DNA of 64,000 bases, from the NCBI GenBank assembly GCA_003152315.1, contig PLZV01000051.1, positions 1-64,000 of the forward strand, read 5' to 3'. The translations under genes were made by a program, and so were the position numbers. Below are positions 33,599 to 42,414 of this stretch, one piece after another. The notes beneath the pieces were generated by a model that did no database searches, was not told where the DNA came from, and was given only the letters and a program-made list of their open reading frames with translations. The DNA is from Verrucomicrobiota bacterium. Lineage in GTDB: Bacteria > Verrucomicrobiota > Verrucomicrobiia > Palsa-1439. How positions within the stretch are numbered: the first letter of the stretch is position 1; every line of letters starts with the position of its first letter.

Positions 33599-34360
33599 TC
33601 AAATCCCGAACGCCCGCCTGACCAATTCAGGCAAAACTTCACCCGCTTTGCCGAGCAGCGACCAATCGACCACCCGCGAAATGGGCGTGGCGTCGCGATT
33701 GATCTCCACAGTCTTCGCGCCGCGATGGCGCACACTGTAGATGAAGTTCGCCGCCGGCTCGACCACCGCGCTTGTGCCGACGGAGAAAAAGAAATCGCAG
33801 GTTGCGAGAGCGTCATGGGCTTGTTTGAGCGCCTGCTCCGGCAGCATTTCGCCGAACCAGACCACCGCCGGTCTTCGCGCCCCACCGCACGCGCAGCGCG
33901 GCGGGTACTCTTGGAACGGCACTGTGCGCTCCTCGCGTTCGATGCCGCACCGGGTGCAGCGCCACACCCACAGCGTCCCGTGCAATTCGACCACATTTCG
34001 GCTGCCCGCCGCTTGGTGAAGCCGATCAACGTTCTGCGTCAAAAGCGTGAAGCCACGTTCCGGCGTTGCGAGATGTTCCTCCAACCTCGCCAGAGCCAGA
34101 TGTGCCGGGTTCGGCTTTGCTGTTGCACATTTCTCGCGTCGCCAATCGTACCACCGCGTCACAATCTCGGAATCGCGGTCAAACGCTTCGGGTGTGGCCA
34201 GTTGACTCGGATCGTACTTGGCCCACAGTCCTTCCATCGCATCGCGGAACGTCGGAATGCCGCTCTCCGCCGACACACCCGCTCCGGTCAGCACCACCAC
34301 TGCCCGCGCCTCGCGGAGCTCACCCACAAGGTTGTCAAGGATGACAGGTTGCATTTGCAC
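33599..34360 (-). CDS. cobB: NAD-dependent protein deacylase (sirtuin)
   Basis: The 253 residues contain all sirtuin motifs: VLTGAGVSAESGIPTFRD (NAD binding), LLTQNVDRLH, catalytic His in VELHGTLW, and a zinc site of four Cys (CTRC and CACG). VGTSAVVEPAA is present in the C-terminal Rossmann part. YDWRR at about 71-75 resembles the YxxR pocket of class III desuccinylases. It removes acyl groups from lysines and releases nicotinamide. It converges on metF. Confidence 0.93.
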   Translation of the reverse strand: MQMQPVILDNLVGELREARAVVVLTGAGVSAESGIPTFRDAMEGLWAKYDPSQLATPEAFDRDSEIVTRWYDWRREKCATAKPNPAHLALARLEEHLATPERGFTLLTQNVDRLHQAAGSRNVVELHGTLWVWRCTRCGIEREERTVPFQEYPPRCACGGARRPAVVWFGEMLPEQALKQAHDALATCDFFFSVGTSAVVEPAANFIYSVRHRGAKTVEINRDATPISRVVDWSLLGKAGEVLPELVRRAFGI

Positions 34361-34518
34361 TGCGAGAGTTTACCGCACCGTGCCGTCGAAAACGATTACT
34401 GGGCACGGCGCGTCAGGCGGTTATGACCGGGCCTCGTGCGCGGTCAAGAAGCGACACCTTCGTGCCCTTCGTGACTTCGAGGTGAATCTCCGAGGACGTG
34501 GCCATCTGATCCCAACAC

Positions 34519-36261
34519 TCAGGATTTCTCGAAGAATCTCAGAAACAGTAGCGCGACACCGTTGTTCAGGACGTGAATGAGGATCGGCAGGCCGAGCGAG
34601 TTGGCTTTCCAGCGTGCCCAACCCAGCACGAGGCCCAGACAGAAAATCGGGATGAAATACACCACCTGGAGATGCACCAGGGCAAAGAGAAACGAACTGA
34701 CCAGGATTGCTCCGGAAACACGGAGGCGCTTTTCCAGCGCCCCATAGATTAGGCCGCGAAACAGAATCTCTTCAACAATCGGCCCGACAATGACGACGGA
34801 CAAGAACGCCGCCACTGGATTGGCGATCAGCGCGTATTTGACGAGCGGAATCGCTTCTTGAATTGTCACCGGCCAGTGCAGCACACGCTCGACCCAGTGC
34901 GCGCTCCAGGAACTGAGTCCTGACGCCAGCACCAGGCCGAGCAGCGAGAGTCCCATCACCTTCGCTGTCCCCAGCCGCGGTGGCAAGGAAAAGGGTTGGC
35001 CCCAAGGTTGTCGCGTGAATGCCTGCGTGGCGGCAAAGATGACCGGGATTCCCGCCAACGTAATGCCGAACAGCAAATTCTCGGAGATCTTGATCCACGA
35101 CAACAAGGCCAGGCAAAAGATCATCGCGATTTGTCCCTGGAAGAATACCACCAGCCACCCCAACGAAAATCCGAGCCGGGGAGAAGGATTGCGGGAAATC
35201 TTGAAACTGGAACGCAGGAGAGCGGCCAACCCAATGAGGTAGGAAAGTAAGAGTGCGCTGCCCCCGAGAGTAAAGATTATCGGGTACAGCCGGTAAGCCT
35301 TTTCGTATTGCGACGACAGCAGGTAGCAACAAAACAGGGACCGGCGTATCGTCTTGTCATCGCGCCCAACCTCAGAGGCCTTCTCAAAGGTTGCCGCGGC
35401 TTCGTCAAATTGCCCCATCCGCAGCAGGCTTACGCCGCGCCACTCATAAGCTTGAATATCGTCAGGCTCGATTTGTACCACTTCCTGAAAGGCCCTGGCC
35501 GCGTCTTCGTAACGGTTAAGCGCGGCGAAACTGCGACCCAGCCAGAAATCGCCATCGCTATTGGTTGGCTGCAGCGAAAGGCTTTTTTGAAGCGAAGTGA
35601 TCGCTTCTTGGTACGCCTTCTCGTGGTAGCGACTAATCCCCAGCCAATAATGTGCTTGTGGGTCTTGCGGATCCAGTGACAGTGCTTTTTCCAGAATCCT
35701 GTCGGCTTCGCGGTAATGCCCGAGATTCTCCAGGCAATAACCCAGACCGACGTAATAAACCGCATTGGTCGGATTGATGGCGATTGCCTGACGACACGCT
35801 TTCTCCGCCTCCCCATAGCGTCCCACCCGACCTAGTGAACGGTAAAACCAATAGTAGGCCTGGTCGTTTGTCGGATTCAGCGAGACGTAATTCTGGTACG
35901 CACCGGCAGCCTTGGCATATCTTCCCAACGAAAAGTAAGTGCCGCCGAGGTAAAACCAGGTGTTCGTCCTCTGGGGATCGAGCTCCACGGCCCTCTCGTA
36001 CGCAACAAGGGCCTCCTGCCGCCGATTCAATACAGCCAACGCGTGTCCCCATCCCGCGTAAGCCGTGGCGTTGGTTGGTTCGGCCTCCGTTGCGAGCCGA
36101 AACGAATTCTCCGCCGCGTTGCAGTCGTTGGAGGACAGCTCGGCGCGTCCGCGTTGGATCAGTTCTGTCGCCGAGATCGTGCCGATTTCATCGCTGAAGA
36201 CCGGCCCCGCGAGGAGCGCCAGGAAGAGCAGAATGGATCCATAGGGGAAAAATCTCTTCAT
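34519..36261 (-). CDS. TPR repeat protein fused to a CPBP (CAAX-type) membrane protease
   Basis: The 580 residues start with a signal-type helix (YGSILLFLALLAG). About nine tetratricopeptide repeats follow (30-310). The C-terminal half is polytopic, ending in the CPBP/Abi core with E497-E498xxxR502 (EEILFRGLIYG), FALVHLQVVY and HVLNNGVALLF. The TPRs are expected in the periplasm and would bind partners for the intramembrane glutamic protease. The fusion is uncommon. The start at 36261 (MKRFFPYG) is preferred because it begins the signal helix. The substrate is unknown. Confidence 0.85.
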   Translation of the reverse strand: MKRFFPYGSILLFLALLAGPVFSDEIGTISATELIQRGRAELSSNDCNAAENSFRLATEAEPTNATAYAGWGHALAVLNRRQEALVAYERAVELDPQRTNTWFYLGGTYFSLGRYAKAAGAYQNYVSLNPTNDQAYYWFYRSLGRVGRYGEAEKACRQAIAINPTNAVYYVGLGYCLENLGHYREADRILEKALSLDPQDPQAHYWLGISRYHEKAYQEAITSLQKSLSLQPTNSDGDFWLGRSFAALNRYEDAARAFQEVVQIEPDDIQAYEWRGVSLLRMGQFDEAAATFEKASEVGRDDKTIRRSLFCCYLLSSQYEKAYRLYPIIFTLGGSALLLSYLIGLAALLRSSFKISRNPSPRLGFSLGWLVVFFQGQIAMIFCLALLSWIKISENLLFGITLAGIPVIFAATQAFTRQPWGQPFSLPPRLGTAKVMGLSLLGLVLASGLSSWSAHWVERVLHWPVTIQEAIPLVKYALIANPVAAFLSVVIVGPIVEEILFRGLIYGALEKRLRVSGAILVSSFLFALVHLQVVYFIPIFCLGLVLGWARWKANSLGLPILIHVLNNGVALLFLRFFEKS

Positions 36262-36316
36262 GGCAACCCAAAGTACACCCATTCATGCCAAATATTGCAA
36301 GGGATTCGTGGCCACC

Positions 36317-36820
36317 CTATTCAACCGTCAAGGCCACAATCTTCTCGCAAAACTGCGGGTGGCTCCTGGTCAGGTCTTCCCTTCGTCCGTGCTCGTAATC
36401 GGCAAAGTCGAACCCGGGGGCAACGGTGCAGCCGAGCAATGCAAACTTGCCGCCGGCAACCAATCGCGAGCCCTGCCAAACACCCCGCGGCGCGACGACT
36501 TGCGGCTGCATTCCCGCCGTCAGATCAATCCCCAGTACAACCGATTTGCCGCTGCCGTCGGGCGAAAGTTGCAGCATCTCGACGGGATCGCCGAGGTAGA
36601 AATGAAAGATTTCGTCGCTTTGCAGCCGGTGCATCGCCGAGAACGTCGCGGGTGTCAGCAAATAGTAAATGCACGTGCCGAAGGCACGCGGTCCCGTATA
36701 ACGCACTGGCAGAACACCCCGAGCGATCTCCTCCCCCGCACGATAGGTTTCCGCGAAGAAGCCACCTTCTTTCGGATGCGGCTTCAGCTTCAGCAGCGTG
36801 ATGATTTCCTCCGCGGTCAT
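36317..36820 (-). CDS. cupin-fold protein, DUF985 family
   Basis: The 167-residue cupin starts at MTAEEIITLLKLKPHPKEGG, the usual N-terminus of the family; the open frame extends 19 codons further without conserved sequence. Other signature segments are GGFFAETYR, TCIYYLLTPATFSAMHRLQSDEIFHFY (metal-site His and Glu), QVVAPRGVWQGSRL and GCTVAPGFDFADYE. Structures of relatives show sugar- or metal-binding pockets, but no reaction is firmly assigned. Confidence 0.88.
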   Translation of the reverse strand: MTAEEIITLLKLKPHPKEGGFFAETYRAGEEIARGVLPVRYTGPRAFGTCIYYLLTPATFSAMHRLQSDEIFHFYLGDPVEMLQLSPDGSGKSVVLGIDLTAGMQPQVVAPRGVWQGSRLVAGGKFALLGCTVAPGFDFADYEHGRREDLTRSHPQFCEKIVALTVE

Positions 36821-37037
36821 CCCGCGCTCGTTTACACGAGCCGACCCGCTGCCGCAAGCCGTTTTATAGGCTACCATCCAGAAAAACCTTTACACACCGC
36901 CGCCAATGAGTACACTTACCGGCAACTGAAATAAACACGCGCGCGGGGCGCAACGCTGGAGTCGGCCCTCGACCCACTCGGAATTCGAAGTTCGACTCAA
37001 GCAGTGCTCCCCGGCGAATATCCATTAAGGAAGTCTT

Positions 37038-38054
37038 ATGTCCCAATCCAATCCGGACCAACCTCTCATTGAGCAACTCATCCAACAACATGGCGGCTCC
37101 GACAATGCCGACCTCGTGGAAGACATCATCGAGACCGCGCTGCGCCTCGCCGACGACAAGGCGGACCGTCTCGATGTCAAAGTCATCAATTCGGCGTTGA
37201 AGGAATTGCGCTACGCCTCAAAGATTTTTGCGCCATTTCGCGGCCAGCGCAAAGTCACCGTGTTCGGCTCGGCGCGCACCAAACCCGAGTCACCTGAGTA
37301 CCAGCAGGCGGTCGCCTTCGGCAAGGCGATTGTCGAGCACGGCTTCATGGTGATCACTGGTGGCGGGGAAGGCATCATGGGCGCCGCCCAGCGTGGCGCG
37401 GGCCGCGACAAGAGCTTCGGCCTGAACATCCGCCTGCCCTTCGAACAGGAACCGAACATCGAGATCGCCGGCGACCGCAAGTTGATCAACTTCAAGTATT
37501 TTTTCACGCGCAAACTCTGCTTCATCAAGGAGAGCGACGCCATCGTGTTGTTTCCCGGCGGCTTCGGCACGCATGACGAAGGGTTCGAGGCGCTGACGCT
37601 GATGCAGACGGGCAAGAGCCAGCCCAAGCCGCTGGTGTTCGTCGATCGACCGCACGGCAACTACTGGAAAACGTGGTGGCGGTTCGTCGAGGACCAGCTC
37701 CTGGATGAGGCGTTGATCAGCAAGGAGGACCTCTCACTGTTCAAGGTTTGCGACGATGTCGAAGAGGCCTGCAAAGAGATTACGCAGTTCTATAGCAACT
37801 ACCACTCGTGCCGCTACGTGAAGGACGCAATGGTGTTGCGCGTGAAGTATGCGGTTACGGAAAATCTGCTGCGCACGCTCAACGCTCGTTTCTCCGATAT
37901 TTGCCTCAATGGCGGACAGTACCGTGCGGCCGGCCCGCTGCCCGAAGAGGAAAACGAACCGGAGTTGAAGGACTTGCACCGCATCGTCTTCCCGTTCAAC
38001 CGCACAAACTTCGGCCGACTCCGGTCCTTAATCGACGTCGTAAACCATCACTAA
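37038..38054 (+). CDS. LOG-family Rossmann protein with N- and C-terminal extensions
   Basis: The 338 residues include a lysine-decarboxylase-like (LOG) core: VTVFGSARTKPESPEY, VITGGGEGIMGAAQRGA and PGGFGTHDEGFEALTLMQTG. The PGGxGTxxE motif marks nucleotide 5'-monophosphate phosphoribohydrolases. Unlike plant-type LOG proteins of about 190 residues, it has about 70 extra N-terminal residues and a C-terminal region of about 100. It most likely cleaves purine nucleotide monophosphates. AAGGAAG precedes the ATG. Confidence 0.88.
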   Translation: MSQSNPDQPLIEQLIQQHGGSDNADLVEDIIETALRLADDKADRLDVKVINSALKELRYASKIFAPFRGQRKVTVFGSARTKPESPEYQQAVAFGKAIVEHGFMVITGGGEGIMGAAQRGAGRDKSFGLNIRLPFEQEPNIEIAGDRKLINFKYFFTRKLCFIKESDAIVLFPGGFGTHDEGFEALTLMQTGKSQPKPLVFVDRPHGNYWKTWWRFVEDQLLDEALISKEDLSLFKVCDDVEEACKEITQFYSNYHSCRYVKDAMVLRVKYAVTENLLRTLNARFSDICLNGGQYRAAGPLPEEENEPELKDLHRIVFPFNRTNFGRLRSLIDVVNHH

Positions 38055-38116
38055 GTCGGTTCGGGAAGTCCACTGCGGCCAGAGACAACGATCGGACAAA
38101 GGCCCGACCCTCCCAA

Positions 38117-38866
38117 TTAGGTCCGCTCTTGCAGGCTCTTTTGGTTGGGCGGGATCAATTCGCTCTTGTCACGGCGCGGTTTGCCGGGAATGAGCCAGCC
38201 ATCGTGGATGCGGCGAAGTTCGCGCGGTGGGACGCGCAAAATGAACAGCGCTGTCACCCACCAGTTCACCAGCGTGGTCCGCACCACGCCATGCGCGTTC
38301 CAGCGCTGACCGCTGGTGACCAACCCGGAACGGATAAAGGTGAGCCGCCCCGCGCGGCGGAGCCGCCGGGCAAAAGCGAAGTCTTCCATGATGGCGATCT
38401 CGGGGAATCCACCGAGGGCTTCAAAGACCTGACGCCACACGAAAATGCCCTGGTCGCCGTATGGCAAATGCAACCAGCGCGACCGCCGGCTGGCCACCCG
38501 GGCCAGGAATTTGCAAAGGCGACGGCGCGAATCAATGTGCAGATCAAACGCCCCGCCAACCGCTCCATCGCCAATGATGCGCCGCTGGATTTCATCCAAC
38601 GCCCCCGGCAGCAGAAAAGTGTCGGCATGCAGGAACAGGAGAATGTCGCCGGTGGCGTGGCGCGCGCCGATGTTCATTTGCTGGGCGCGGCCCGGTGTCG
38701 TGCGGAAAACATACGGGGTGAAACGCTGGGCGATTTCAATCGTGCGATCGGTCGAGCCGCCATCGACGACGATCAGCTCAACATCCGGATGGTCAGTAAG
38801 CTGGCGCAAAGTAACCGGGAGGTTTACTTCTTCGTTCAGAGTCGGAATGATGATGCTGATGACCAT
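38117..38866 (-). CDS. family 2 glycosyltransferase, TIGR04283-like
   Basis: The 249-residue GT-A glycosyltransferase has ISIIIPTLNEEVNLP, VELIVVDGGSTDRT, GRAQQMNIGARHATGDILLFLHADT (DxD-like HAD) and PYGDQGIFVWRQVFEALGGFPEIAIMEDFAFARRL. This set is diagnostic of the TIGR04283 group, often annotated with glycolipid or arsenosugar synthesis. There is no membrane helix beyond one hydrophobic stretch near VVRTTLVNWWVTALFIL. Acceptor and sugar are unknown. Confidence 0.9.
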   Translation of the reverse strand: MVISIIIPTLNEEVNLPVTLRQLTDHPDVELIVVDGGSTDRTIEIAQRFTPYVFRTTPGRAQQMNIGARHATGDILLFLHADTFLLPGALDEIQRRIIGDGAVGGAFDLHIDSRRRLCKFLARVASRRSRWLHLPYGDQGIFVWRQVFEALGGFPEIAIMEDFAFARRLRRAGRLTFIRSGLVTSGQRWNAHGVVRTTLVNWWVTALFILRVPPRELRRIHDGWLIPGKPRRDKSELIPPNQKSLQERT

Positions 38867-38987
38867 GAATCGCCTGCTTGAGCGTTTGTTTTTACCACAG
38901 TTTACGCAAAAAATCCAACCTTAAATCACGACAGGCTTGTTGCCCTGTATTCATTGGGCTTTCCTGCGCGCAACGCCGCAAACGAGG

Positions 38988-39764
38988 CTAATCTTTATCA
39001 ATACCGCGGTGCGTGATGTTATCCAACTCCAGCGTCACTGACGCGACAATGCCGTAGTCGGCCGCCGTGCGGGTGACGCCAATAGGGGCGGCAATCAGGA
39101 ACTGTAGCCTCGTTGTTGGTTTCCAGATTAACTCCGGCGTCACATAGTACGTCGTGAGTTCGTGGGTCGACGCACCGTTGCCTTCGAGCGCCAGAAACCA
39201 CTGATGGATCGGGTAGAGGATTGCGACATTGTACACGAAGTTGTCGCGCGGCTCTTCCCCCGAGTTCGAGACGGCGCGCTCCCAGGCGCAATTGAGCTGT
39301 GCGTTGACCGGCCCGGCCCATGTGCTTGCGGTAAAGAACGGCGCCAGAGTAAGTCGCCCTTCGCCGAGATCGTGAAGGCGGTCGCCCGTCGGAACTCCTA
39401 CCGTGAGGCCGACATTGAGGGCCATGGGCTGCTTGTCCATGGGGATGACGTTGTAACGTACCGCGGTTTCGACATCGCCAACGCCGTTGGCCGCGCGTGC
39501 TCCGTTCGGATTGACGAACTGGTAGGGCACCTCGGCGTCAAGTTCCCAACGGTCGGTCAAACCGTATTCGAATTCGGCCGCCGTGGTGATCTGTTTCTGG
39601 TCTCGGAACTTGAAGAAGTTGAAGCCAACGGTACTTTCCAACTCATCGGCGTCCTGCATGACAATGGAACGGGTGACGGCCAGTTCTTCCGGCAGGCGTT
39701 TTTCATCCTGTGCCCGGACACAGGAGAGCGGAACCAGCAACGCAGCGAACAGCAGTGTTTTCAC
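38988..39764 (-). CDS. outer-membrane beta-barrel protein coupled to hemQ
   Basis: The 258 residues have a signal peptide (LLFAALLVPLSCVRA). The rest is a barrel-like protein with alternating strands: YGLTDRWELDAEVPYQF, ALNVGLTVGVPTGDR and IVASVTLELDN. Its ATG overlaps the hemQ stop by four bases. It resembles transporter-type barrels of the phenol-degradation MetA/OMP group. A link to haem or porphyrin export is only suggested by coupling. Confidence 0.7.
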   Translation of the reverse strand: MKTLLFAALLVPLSCVRAQDEKRLPEELAVTRSIVMQDADELESTVGFNFFKFRDQKQITTAAEFEYGLTDRWELDAEVPYQFVNPNGARAANGVGDVETAVRYNVIPMDKQPMALNVGLTVGVPTGDRLHDLGEGRLTLAPFFTASTWAGPVNAQLNCAWERAVSNSGEEPRDNFVYNVAILYPIHQWFLALEGNGASTHELTTYYVTPELIWKPTTRLQFLIAAPIGVTRTAADYGIVASVTLELDNITHRGIDKD

Positions 39765-40456
39765 CCGAGCGACGCCAGTACTTCACCGATACTGCCTCGT
39801 ATACAGGTGAAAACTGGCGTGTCGCGCAGCGTGTACTTGCGGACCTCGTGTTCGCGCATCTCCATGACGAGATCGATGAAATCCTGTGGCTTGTCACCCT
39901 CGAACGCGACGACAAACTCCGGATCGTCGAGGCCAAAACAATAAATGGTGTTGATCTTGATGCTCGGGTACCGATGCCCGGTTTCGATGTGCACGTTCAT
40001 CATCCGCTGGCGCTCTTCCTTCGACTGCAAATACCATTCACTGGTTTTCCAGAAGGGATAGATGAAGATGTACTTGTTCTGTCCCGGGATGACACGACCC
40101 CGCCGGCCCTCGCTGCCTTCGTGTTCGTGATGGTCGACGTACATCGAGCGTTTCGTCATGCCGAGATAGCTGTAGGGGGTAGAACACCATTTGCCGAGGC
40201 TGGTGTTGAGCAACTGCGTGCTCATCTCGGTGAAATCCTCCAGCCGCTCGCTGATGCGCCAGAGCACGAAATCCGTGTCTGCGCGCGTCCCAACGGTGGT
40301 GAACGGAATGATCATGGCGCGACCTTTCCAGTCCTTCACCACGCCCTCGAATTCGCTCCGGCCACGGTCGCGTTCCTCGCGTGAGAGTCGCCTCCATGCG
40401 GGATCGGCTTTGAAGAAAAGGTAGTTAACGTACTGCCGTTTGATTTCGTCGCTCAT
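39761..40456 (-). CDS. hemQ: chlorite dismutase-family haem protein, probable coproheme decarboxylase
   Basis: The 231 residues match HemQ: YVNYLFFKADPAWRRLS, PFTTVGTRADTDFVLWRI, a conserved core PYSYLGMTKRSMY, and MNVHIETGHRYP, where the proximal haem His is expected. SFGLDDxE-type CFGLDDPEFVVAFE and RKYTLRDTPVFTCI follow. HemQ converts coproheme to protoheme b with peroxide in the coproporphyrin-dependent pathway. The distal Arg of true chlorite dismutases is not evident. The start at 40456 (MSDEIKRQ) is chosen because the longer frame runs into the divergent cbiX. Its presence in a diderm with LPS is notable. Confidence 0.88.
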   Translation of the reverse strand: MSDEIKRQYVNYLFFKADPAWRRLSREERDRGRSEFEGVVKDWKGRAMIIPFTTVGTRADTDFVLWRISERLEDFTEMSTQLLNTSLGKWCSTPYSYLGMTKRSMYVDHHEHEGSEGRRGRVIPGQNKYIFIYPFWKTSEWYLQSKEERQRMMNVHIETGHRYPSIKINTIYCFGLDDPEFVVAFEGDKPQDFIDLVMEMREHEVRKYTLRDTPVFTCIRGSIGEVLASLG

Positions 40457-40458
40457 GG

Positions 40459-40486
40459 TTGTCGTGAACACATTTAATGCTATACT
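40459..40486 (+). promoter_or_regulatory. promoter of cbiX, leaderless-type
   Basis: TTGTCG (40459-40464), 16-base spacer, TATACT (40481-40486). The ATG at 40496 begins 9 bases after the -10, and no ribosome site fits between them. Confidence 0.55.
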
Positions 40487-40495
40487 GCCCCTGCG

Positions 40496-40915
40496 ATGCA
40501 ACGGAAAACAGGTGTCCTGATCTTCACCCACGGCTCACGGCTTAAGGAAGGCAACGAGATCATGGTCAAGCTCGTCGACCAGGTCCGCGAGCAACTCGGC
40601 TACGACCTCATCGAACCGTGTTTCATGGAACTCGGCAAACCCCTCATCCCCGTCGCCATTCGCAAGCTAGTCCAACGTGGCGCCACCCACATTTTTGGTT
40701 ACGCCTTCTTCCTCGTCCCCGGTTCGCACCTCCGCGAAGACATCCCGTTCATCTTCGAGCAAACGCTGAAGAAATTCCCCGGCGTCACCTTCGAGATCAG
40801 CCCGCCGATGATGTCGGACCCGACCATGATCGACTTCGTCGCCAAACACGTCAAGAGCGCGCTGGCTGGATCGAACAATAGAACTCAGGACCGAGTTCCT
40901 GATAATGAGACCTAA
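40496..40915 (+). CDS. cbiX: CbiX/SirB-type sirohydrochlorin chelatase
   Basis: The 139-residue short-form chelatase has a first metal-binding motif at LIFTHGSRLKEGNEI and a second at LVPGSHLREDIPFIFEQ, with GATHIFGYAFF between them. Short CbiX proteins work as homodimers and insert cobalt (B12) or iron (siroheme) into sirohydrochlorin. The upstream promoter places transcription start next to the ATG. It is divergent from hemQ, so the intergenic 40 bp holds promoters for two tetrapyrrole genes. A cobalamin riboswitch lies 3.4 kb downstream. Confidence 0.9.
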   Translation: MQRKTGVLIFTHGSRLKEGNEIMVKLVDQVREQLGYDLIEPCFMELGKPLIPVAIRKLVQRGATHIFGYAFFLVPGSHLREDIPFIFEQTLKKFPGVTFEISPPMMSDPTMIDFVAKHVKSALAGSNNRTQDRVPDNET

Positions 40916-41474
40916 CCCTGTTTTCGCGTCTGCCTCAATGAGCTTTCTTGGAAATAGAGAAAAGATAGATGCTGTTGAAAAAGAGGGGTTGCTGGCGCTT
41001 GGCAAGATCGTCTATTTCTTCCAGCAGCTTGAAGATGACATTCGGCGAGTGGTCTCGTTTCTGATCGATCCGGAAGATTCAACAACGGCTGACATCGTCG
41101 TCTATCAGCAATCTTTTAGGCAACTTGTAGACCTCGCCGATTCTCTGTTCGCGCAGTATCCCGAAGCCAAGCACAAAAAACGGGTTAAGGAATGGCGGCT
41201 ATTGCTGCAACGTGCCCGTAACGCCGGGCAAGCCCGGAACAGAATCCTCCACTCCACCTTCGGCGTCTCGATTGATGAACCCATCGTTTTCAGCCGCTCA
41301 AAAGCCACAAAAGATTCTAAAATAGGATTCAAGGAGCAAATTGAGGCTCTCGACCCGGAAACCGTGGACACTTACCTTGAGACAATCGCGACAGTCGGTA
41401 TCGACATCACGGGTTTTATGGGGTGCGTCTTCCCGAAATGGAATGAGCGTGGATGGAAGCGAGAACAAACGTAA
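40905..41474 (+). CDS. HEPN-like protein of unknown function
   Basis: The 189 residues are largely helical and cytoplasmic. They contain ARNRILHSTFG, an RxxxxH arrangement (R-N-R-I-L-H) typical of HEPN ribonuclease or nucleic-acid-binding domains. Upstream helices read LLALGKIVYFFQQLEDDIRRVVSFL. The ATG at 40905 overlaps the end of cbiX by 11 bases; an inner ATG at 40938 (MSFLGNR) is also possible. Composition is lower in GC than the flanks. HEPN genes are often toxin or defence components, but no nucleotidyltransferase partner is adjacent. Confidence 0.6.
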   Translation: MRPNPVFASASMSFLGNREKIDAVEKEGLLALGKIVYFFQQLEDDIRRVVSFLIDPEDSTTADIVVYQQSFRQLVDLADSLFAQYPEAKHKKRVKEWRLLLQRARNAGQARNRILHSTFGVSIDEPIVFSRSKATKDSKIGFKEQIEALDPETVDTYLETIATVGIDITGFMGCVFPKWNERGWKREQT

Positions 41475-41596
41475 TAGACACTAAAGCCTAAGGGAGTGGC
41501 CGGTTCAATTGTTCATAATCAACGAGGTCAACGCCATACAGGACACAGTTGTGCGTTGCGTGGCGTTCGACGCCCGTCACCTCAAAGGCGCACATC

Positions 41597-42319
41597 ATGG
41601 ACATTGAATTCGATTGCGATAAGTGCGGGCAGCATATCGTGATTGACGGAGCGGGCGCGGGGGTAAGTGTGCCGTGTCCAAAGTGCCAAGCTCAATTGAT
41701 GGTTCCACAAGCAGAGCCGGACTCTAAAAACGAAAGCGTCAAGCAGCCGTCTTCCGGACATTCACCACCGCCGCCGCGACCGGATTCAACCGCTACACCA
41801 CCACTGTTTTCGCAGCCAGCTGCAAACAAGCGCAAGGTCGCTGGCTGGAAAATCTGTCTCGGTGCTTCCGCGATCCTGATTCTACTTGCTGTGTTCGTTA
41901 CTTTCTTGTCGCAGCAGGCATCGGCACCTTCCAAGCCCATAATAATACACGATCTGGAAAAGACACCATCATTTACCCCATCAGCACAAGTTGAGAAGTA
42001 CGCGGAAGAACGTCATAGCATCAGTAATCCGAATTACGCTCGGTACATGTCTGAATTGTATAACACCAGCACTCTGATGGAAACCGTTAGAGCAAGTCAA
42101 CGATACAACCAAGAAGAAGCAAACACCTTTATCGGAATAAGCGAGGAGGAACTAATTCGTAGACTTGGGCGGCCGTGTGTGATCAGGATTGCGGAAACAG
42201 GCGAAGGCGAACGTTACAGGTGTCTTGATTACGGCAACTCCACTTTGTTCAATGTTTTTGAAAAGGATGGCACAGTCTGGAGCGGCTACTACCGTAACTG
42301 TGAGTTCTCACATAGATAG
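41597..42319 (+). CDS. zinc-ribbon membrane protein, unknown function
   Basis: The 240 residues begin with a zinc ribbon (FDCDKCGQHIVID and VPCPKCQAQLMVP). A Pro/Ser-rich linker and one membrane helix (ICLGASAILILLAVFVTFL, about 95-115) follow. The C-terminal domain (GISEEELIRRLGRPCVIR, YRCLDYGNSTLFNVFEKDG) resembles the BamE/SmpA fold of lipoprotein-like domains. The ATG at 41597 begins the ribbon; the earlier frame is unconserved. Proteins with this N-terminal ribbon (MDIxFxCxxCGQ) recur in Verrucomicrobiota. Topology would place the C-terminal domain in the periplasm. Confidence 0.65.
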   Translation: MDIEFDCDKCGQHIVIDGAGAGVSVPCPKCQAQLMVPQAEPDSKNESVKQPSSGHSPPPPRPDSTATPPLFSQPAANKRKVAGWKICLGASAILILLAVFVTFLSQQASAPSKPIIIHDLEKTPSFTPSAQVEKYAEERHSISNPNYARYMSELYNTSTLMETVRASQRYNQEEANTFIGISEEELIRRLGRPCVIRIAETGEGERYRCLDYGNSTLFNVFEKDGTVWSGYYRNCEFSHR

Positions 42320-42414
42320 TGAAACCGAAACCATGGCGACAGGGTCGGCGCTTTACAATTTACGGAATGTTAATATTGTCGTATAGGGTTCATAGAAAAC
42401 AATTTGGTAGCCCT

